Of a DNA stretch of 64,000 bases, positions 59,119 through 64,000 are shown piece by piece; within the stretch, counting starts at the first letter, position 1; the number at the start of each line of letters is the position of its first letter. The stretch spans positions 40,525,561 through 40,589,560 of the forward strand of contig NC_088775.1 in the NCBI RefSeq assembly GCF_954871325.1, written 5' to 3'. This DNA is from Gordionus sp. m RMFG-2023 (lineage: Eukaryota; Nematomorpha; Gordioida; Chordodea; Parachordodidae). The translations under genes were made by a program, and so were the position numbers. Under the pieces are notes generated by a model. That model was not told the DNA's origin and did no database searches. It was given only the letters and a program-made list of their open reading frames with translations.

Positions 59119-59240
59119 CTAGTGCCATTGAGAGTAAGGGGTGGGGATGAGGGCAGGCATCAGATTTAGCGCGCAGGCTAGCTCAGGGTTCATATTATGG
59201 GGAGTAGCTTTAACCATGATGGACGGGGGTGGTTGAGGAC
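59119..59240 (-). CDS. Candidate host 3'-terminal exon, proline-rich
   Basis: On the minus strand a textbook acceptor, CATTTTATTTTAG, precedes 122 bp reading PQPPPSIMVKATPHNMNPEL, ACALNLMPALIPTPYSQWH and a TAG stop. Base composition is far more GC-rich than the surrounding several kilobases, and there are no stops in the frame. No transposon similarity was seen. It looks like the last coding exon of a host gene whose other exons lie beyond or are not recognisable here. The family was not identified; a short open stretch this size could still be chance. Confidence 0.4.
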
Positions 59241-59704
59241 CTAAAATAAAATGGCACACAGAATTTGATACAAGTCAGATTATATATAGCTTTTATTATT
59301 TTATGAGCAATCCACTATATAGGGTCAAGTCAATTTTTATTATTAACATAATTAGTTTAAAAAATAAATATTATCCAAAATAAAACAAAGACTTCGTCAA
59401 AATGGGTAAGAAAATAAAATCCTGTCCTATTATAGGTTTTTTATCGATTGTATATACTCGTATTTTTAAGCCAATCATAATATTTAAAACCTGGCGGGAG
59501 TGTTATATGTATATGTTTTTTTCAAATAACCAATCCGGCGTCTTTTATTCATCATTTTAATGTGGTAATTGTTAAAAAGTTATCGATATAAGAAAGTTAT
59601 ATTTTATTGAACAAAATTGTTGTCTTTTTTATAATCGTTGATCTATATTATATATGTCTAAAAACAATCTAGATTAATACAAAGTGATACTTTAGGCATT
59701 TAAA
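59241..59704. other. AT-rich DNA, nothing recognised
   Basis: This is the left flank of the LINE. Nothing else was seen. Confidence 0.5.
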
Positions 59705-59720
59705 ATAACAAAATCACGAT

Positions 59721-60430
59721 TTATTTTATTTTTTCTCTTAAGCTTTCACCTTTTCTGGTGGTAAGCTCCTTCAACATCTCTCTCCACTTTATGTTATTCA
59801 TACAATCTCTTTTATCTAATTTATACTTCTTTATATTGGCTCTAACTTTATGGCCCCATTGAAGTTTTGGCCTTCCTCTTTTACGTTTGCCCATCACTTC
59901 CAAACTCACAGCCTTATTTCCTATGTAGTTCATAGGCATTCTCATTGTGTGCCCATACCACCTAAGTCTGTTTACCGTTTAGTCTTAATGGGCACTACCT
60001 TTAAATTACTTAGTATTCTTGTACTGTGCACTTTATCCTTTCTTGTTACCCCAGCAATCATCCTCAGCATTCTCATCTTCATACTTTGTAGACTTCTCTC
60101 GTCTGATTCTTTGGTTGGCCATGTTTCCGAACTATATAGAATAGTTGGTTGTACTATGGAACTGTAAATTTTTCCCTTTGATTTGTGTGGGATTCTTTTG
60201 TCAAATAGCACTCCAGATAAAGATCTCCACTTTAACTACCCTTGATTAATTTTACTCTTTGTCTCTTTTTCTATTGTGCTGTTTGTTTGTATAGTGGAGC
60301 CCATTGCAGCTTTCAATTGCCGATATCTGCCATTCATTTATATCAATACTCTCTGTTTCATCTCCTCCTATCACCATATTCTCCATCTTTTCTCTATTTA
60401 CTTTTAGTCCGTGCTTTTCTAGGATATTTA
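59721..60430 (-). pseudogene. LINE C-terminal segment
   Basis: Frames give WINILEKHGLKVNREKMENM (about 60430-60370), the thumb-side stretch after the catalytic box. Then comes KSKGKIYSSIVQPTILYSSE followed by TWPTKESDERSLQSMKMRML (60211-59972), the usual YGSExW...E motif. Then RMPMNYIGNKAVSLEVMGKR and KRGRPKLQW (59945-59721), the conserved G-K-R-K-R-G-R-P tail. The part near 60340-60215 is out of frame. Confidence 0.82.
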
Positions 60431-60436
60431 TCCAAC

Positions 60437-61035
60437 TCAGTAATCTGAAGATAAGTGGGCTGAGAACCGACCCTTGATGATGACCATTGTTTTATGGCCC
60501 ATATATATATCCTGTATTATTCTTATATATTTTTCGGGAACCTTTTTGTGGCGTAGCGCCCACCAGATAAGTTTTCTTGGGATTCTATCGAAGGCCTTTT
60601 CTAGATCGAGAAAGACCATATGTAGCTTTTTGTTCTTTTCCCTGTATTTTTCACTCATTTGCCTAATTGCGTGGATAGCATCAGTTGTTGATCTTCCAGG
60701 CATAAAGCCAAACTGAGTCTCTCCTATTTCGATTTCTATTATTTTTTCGTATAGTTTTAGACAGTGTGACATTAGTTTTATGCCCCTGTAATTTTGACAA
60801 TCTTTTTTTTGAAGATAGGAACTAGATAGCTCTGCCTCCATTTTTGGGGAACCACTTCATTTCCAAGTATTTTATATAGATTTGTGAGATGTATTCCATC
60901 ATCTCTTAGTGTTTTAAGGCTTTCTATTGGAATATCGTCTGGACCCTTAGTTTTGTTGTTTTTCATATGCTTGAAGCATGTGATTATTTCTTGTTCTGTT
61001 ATTGGTTGTACAAGGTTTTGACATTCCACCACCAT
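60437..61035 (-). pseudogene. LINE reverse transcriptase, fingers and palm, catalytic box deleted
   Basis: 61035-60778 reads PITEQEIITCFKHMKNNKTK and GPDDIPIESLK, then WRQSYLVPIFKKK. 60841-60437 reads CQNYRGIKLMSHCLKLYEKI, QFGFMPGRSTTDAIHAIRQM and LHMVFLDLEKAFDRIPRKLI. The first catalytic aspartate is in FLDLEKAFD. After QGSVLSPLIF the sequence jumps straight to LKVNREKME. The FADD motif with the two other catalytic aspartates is therefore deleted, so the copy could not reverse transcribe. Confidence 0.88.
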
Positions 61036-61199
61036 AGTTCTTTGTATGATTTGTTACCTCCCCTTGTCAAGCCTTTTTCACTGACTTATGAGGAATCTAT
61101 TGTTTCAATGTTTGCATTGATCGCAAAGGCATCTGTCATTGTTTTTAATTTGCCCCATTTGATGCATGGTTCCAGTTTTATCTTGTTTTGAGTGGATTT

Positions 61200-62006
61200 A
61201 TTTGAGATGTATTATGACTAGTAGCTTGTGTTGCGCGGCTATATCTTCTTCTGGAATGACTTTGCAGTCTATTACATCTTTTAATCTTCTGCGAGAGATT
61301 AGCATGTAATCTATCTGTGTTTTCCTTGTACCACTTTCATATGTTATTAGATTGACTGTCTTTTTTCCTATAGTAGATGTTGGTTAAGGTAAGGTCGAAG
61401 GCTTGCGCAAATTTCAGTACATGCTCTCCTTGATCATTTTTTTCTCCATATCCAAAATCACCATGATTCCTTTTGTAGCTATCTCTTGCTTTCCCCACAT
61501 GCGCATTTAAGTCACCACCAATTATGTACAGCTTCATCAAGGATAGCTGTAAAGTCATCTTTCTCTTCTTCCTTGCAACTCTTTTGAGGAGCATATACTG
61601 AAAGGATGTGTAGTATAATGCAGAGTTTTATCTTCATTAGTCTATCAGAGATCCTGTTGACTTTTACTACTGAGGAGGTTAGATCTTGACTGAGGATGAT
61701 GCCGACACCGTTCCTATTGCTAACAATTCCATTATAGTACAATTTATACCCATCTCCAATCATCAAAGGCTTCTGTCCCTTCCATTTCGTCTCTTGTATG
61801 CACGCTATATCAACTTCTCTCTTGTTCAACATTGATGCCAATTCTCTCGTCTTACCTTTAAGCGTCCCAATATTCAAACTTGCTAATCTTGTCTTCTTTG
61901 CTTTGACCTTTACTTTACTTTTCACAGGATGGAGGTCTACACCCTGCGCGTCGCTTGGAGGGAACACCCTAGCTTTCATATTCATATTTTCATTTGTTTC
62001 CTTCAT
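61200..62006 (-). pseudogene. LINE AP-type endonuclease
   Basis: 62006-61512 reads RLASLNIGTLKGKTRELASM, VDIACIQETKWKGQKP and RNGVGIILSQDL. 61594-61337 reads YIIGGDLNAHVGKARDSYKR. About 61330-61200 reads TRKTQIDYMLISRRRLKDVI and DIAAQHKLLV. These hold the N (SLNIGT), E (QETKW), D and N (GDLNAHVG), D (IDYML) and H (QHKLL) expected of the fold. A frame change lies in the 61512-61594 overlap. The N-terminus before RLASLN is a lysine-rich leader. The protein resembles those annotated craniofacial development protein 2-like, which are RTE/BovB endonucleases. Confidence 0.88.
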
Positions 62007-62145
62007 TTTGTTTATTGGACAGGTATCCTTAGCACCCGGCTGTCCAGGTCTGTCGGTGACCGGGGTGTCATCTCTAAGCTCCGAAATTCATCTTACCATA
62101 TGGCTTTACACATCAGTCATTGAATAAAAACTTGAAAGTTTTTAT

Positions 62146-62221
62146 GCTCCTTACCAGAATTGAACCTGCGTCCTTCTGTTTCTAAGCATACATCTAACCC
62201 ATTAGCCCCCCCCCCCCGGCG
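62146..62221 (-). other. tRNA-like head at the 5' end of the LINE
   Basis: After a G run, the minus strand reads GGCTAATGGGTTAGATGTAT, with an A-box-like TGGGTTAGATG. About 35 bp later comes GGTTCAATTCTGG, close to the B-box consensus GGTTCRANTCC. The acceptor and T stems pair poorly, so this is not a working tRNA gene. It lies inside the LINE target duplications, so it was part of the inserted RNA. Confidence 0.6.
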
Positions 62222-62234
62222 ATAACAAAATCAC

Positions 62235-62355
62235 AAATTATACAAATTTATAATTAAACGTATTGTAACAATAACCAATGAAATAAATAATAATTTTATC
62301 CACCAGGTTTACTAAGTATTTAAGAGATTACGATGAAATTAATAATAATGGCTTA
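62235..62355. other. Short AT-rich spacer
   Basis: This lies between the LINE and the hAT element. Nothing was recognised. Confidence 0.5.
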
Positions 62356-62363
62356 CTAATTAT

Positions 62364-63717
62364 CAGAGTTGTTGATCGTTAATTTTAAAAGTAGCGCTAC
62401 CGCTATCGCTATTTGTCAAATAAATTAGCGCGCTACCTCTATCGCTATTTGTCAAAAAAAGTAGCTCGCTATTAGCTACTATTTTTAAAAAGTAGCTTTG
62501 GCTACTTTTTATAAAAAAAATTTAGAAACAATTTTTTTTTTTATTTTGCATATAATGTTAATGTATAGTAAATTTAAATAATATAAAATCAACATTTATA
62601 AATATTCAAATATAGTTAATTTTGATTATAAAAAAATTTATGTAATAAATTTTAAATATTTATGGTAATTTGTTGAATTTTAATAATAAAATCATTTCAA
62701 TATTATCATCCCCAAGTCTAGAGCGACGATCAGAAAGTATCAGTTTTGCCTTACTAAATAATCTCTCGACACTAGAACTTGAGGGCAAGAGATTATTTAA
62801 TCTTATATACATTGTTGTGTCCAACTATCAGCCGTGGTACATATATGAGATATCTCTGATAATTCTACTATTAAAGCATCTTTCATCACTTTAAACTTAT
62901 TTGCTATTTTATTCACAAGTGTCTGGCGACATAAAATAGTTGTACCAGGTGATAAAGTTTTAATCATCATAACAAATGATGGATTATCAACCATGGACAT
63001 TGGCTGAACTGTATCAATTATAAAATCCACAATAACTTTATCAGTTAATTTCTGAGAAATATTGGCATTTGTATTATTAATTAATTTTGTCTGAATGGAA
63101 TTAATCTTTTTGGATGTAGATTCACCTATGCCAAAGTTATTTAAATGTTGTTCAATTTCCTTAAAACTATTAGCATGAACAGTCTTTTAAAATAAATATT
63201 ATTATTTTATATAAAAAGGATAATTTACCTTTAGGTGTTTCTTGAGGTTATAGCTACTGGATTGATTTGAGGAAATATTTTTTTTACATTTTAAACATAA
63301 ATTTGAAGCCAGTTTTTGTTTTAATATTTATCTTGAAAAATTTTTGAAATCTGGGGAATGGGAAAGTATTGCTATGAATCTTTTTTTCCCTGGTATCTTC
63401 CATTTTATTAATATCATTGTCTAACTCTGAATCACTTTCAACGATTTGGATATCCATATGCTATGCCATTTTAAATTATTAACAGGTGATTTAGGTTTAT
63501 AATACAAATTGGAAATATATTTCAATTTCAAAATTAAATAATAAATCATAAAAATTATAATTAATTATGATATTTTTAAATTTTCGTGCTTATACTTACA
63601 TTCATTATATTTTTTAAAAGTAGCAGTAGCGCGCTAAAAAATTAAATAATTTCAAAAAAAGTAGCCGCTATTAGCTATAGCTACCAAAAAAGATAGTGCG
63701 CTACTTTAACAACTCTG
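62364..63717. mobile_element. Internally deleted hAT element with GTAGCGCTA subterminal repeats
   Basis: The ends are CAGAGTTGTTGATCG and GCGCTACTTTAACAACTCTG. An exact 8-bp target duplication, CTAATTAT, is at 62356-62363 and 63718-63725. Subterminal strings of the form AGTAGCGCGCTA and CTATTAGCTAC are inverted between the two sides. The transposase on the minus strand is fused from its two ends. An older copy is at 35888-36870, and a terminal fragment at 52690-52816. Confidence 0.88.
62660..63460 (-). pseudogene. hAT transposase with central deletion
   Basis: A first exon (about 63457-63233) starts MDIQIVESDSELDNDINKME and, after a frame change near 63325, gives LCLKCKKNISSN then YNLKKHLK, a BED finger. 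The donor AAAG|GTAAAT (63232) and acceptor TTTTAAAAG (before 63186) bound a short intron. Exon 2 reads VHANSFKEIEQHLNNF, NISQKLTDKVIVDFIIDTVQ, SFVMMIKTLSPGTTILCRQT and ISHICTTADSW (to about 62803). The sequence then passes directly to LPSSSSVERLFSKAKLILSD and RRSRLGDDNIEMILLLK in another frame, the C-terminal dimerisation block. The catalytic core between them, several hundred residues, is missing. Confidence 0.85.
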
Positions 63718-63725
63718 CTAATTAT

Positions 63726-64000
63726 TTACGATAAATAAGGCATGTTAACGTATTACATACAGTTGAAACGAGTGTTAAAAATAAACTTACAATAAAAGGG
63801 GGTAAACATAATAAGATTTTATTTTAATTTAATACATATTGAAATTAAATATGGACAAGCAATTAATCAACAAGATTAATCGTTGAAAAGAAATATGTTA
63901 GAAATTTAATTTAAAATAAAAATGTGTTTTAGTAAAATATTTAATAATTTTTCTTACATTAATATTTAAAAAAATGTTTAATATAGAATCTTTATTATCC
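63726..64000. other. AT-rich DNA to the window edge
   Basis: Nothing was recognised. Confidence 0.5.

Larger units (their letters stand above)
59718..62221 (-). mobile_element. RTE-type LINE with 13-bp target duplication
   Basis: ATAACAAAATCAC is repeated exactly at 59705-59717 and 62222-62234, which fixes the insertion ends. The order on the minus strand is a G-run and tRNA-like head (62221-62146), a short leader, an endonuclease (62006 to about 61200), a shortened reverse transcriptase (61035-60437) and a C-terminal part (about 60430-59721). Such LINEs nick DNA and copy their RNA in place. At 2.5 kb it is shorter than the 3.2 kb usual for this clade, because internal segments are deleted. 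Confidence 0.88.

Overview
The window is strongly AT-rich eukaryotic DNA, from an invertebrate animal judging by its transposon families (a RTE/BovB-like LINE, ZMYM1-like and BED-finger hAT elements, Tc1, Merlin, and a transposase family I remember mainly from aphids and other hemipterans). A hemipteran-like insect is a guess, not a finding. There are no operons, bacterial promoters or CRISPR arrays. Almost everything recognisable is a transposable element, many nested in each other. Host coding sequence is limited to a few candidate exons with splice-site context.

Layout. 0-8 kb: a Ty3 pol fossil, a hAT fragment, a MITE-like element, then two inverted, tail-to-tail copies (2808-5599 plus, about 5740-7580 minus) of a Mutator-like transposase whose C-terminal part looks like a ubiquitin-specific protease. 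7.7-13 kb: an A-rich microsatellite, a Merlin element (8356-9425, 8-bp target duplication) inside a local tandem repeat, a 136-bp satellite and a modular repeat field. 13.4-25.3 kb: a small LTR element inside a MITE, then a Tc1 transposase split by an 8.86-kb hAT element (16417-25274). That hAT has exact 8-bp target duplications, about 1.65-kb terminal inverted repeats and a four-exon BED-finger transposase gene. 27-38 kb: a MITE, a ZMYM1-like hAT (28320-30109), a 2.9-kb DNA transposon with 30-bp terminal inverted repeats (32158-35090) and several hAT derivatives. 39-45 kb: an inverted-repeat element, MITEs and two weak exon candidates. 45.1-52.4 kb: two non-autonomous elements of one family (45143-47216 and 47814-52416), each with perfect 8-bp target duplications and two opposed tandem arrays of an about 115-bp unit around a unique core. 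53.2-56.9 kb: a hAT element carrying a nested ZMYM1-like hAT, which itself carries a GC-rich MITE. 57.2-59.3 kb: the best host-exon candidates. 59.7-62.2 kb: a RTE-type LINE with 13-bp target duplications and a tRNA-like 5' head. 62.4-63.7 kb: an internally deleted hAT.

The nesting gives a relative order. Tc1 is older than the 8.86-kb hAT. The TAGTGTTGTTAAAC MITE is older than the LTR element. The hAT at 53177-56926 is older than the ZMYM1-like hAT inside it, which is older than the GC-rich MITE inside that. Several elements keep exact target duplications next to decayed coding regions, so their ends are certain although their proteins are dead. The most unusual items are the palindromically arranged array elements, the hAT with kilobase inverted repeats, the transposase plus protease pairing, and the LINE with a pol III-like head.
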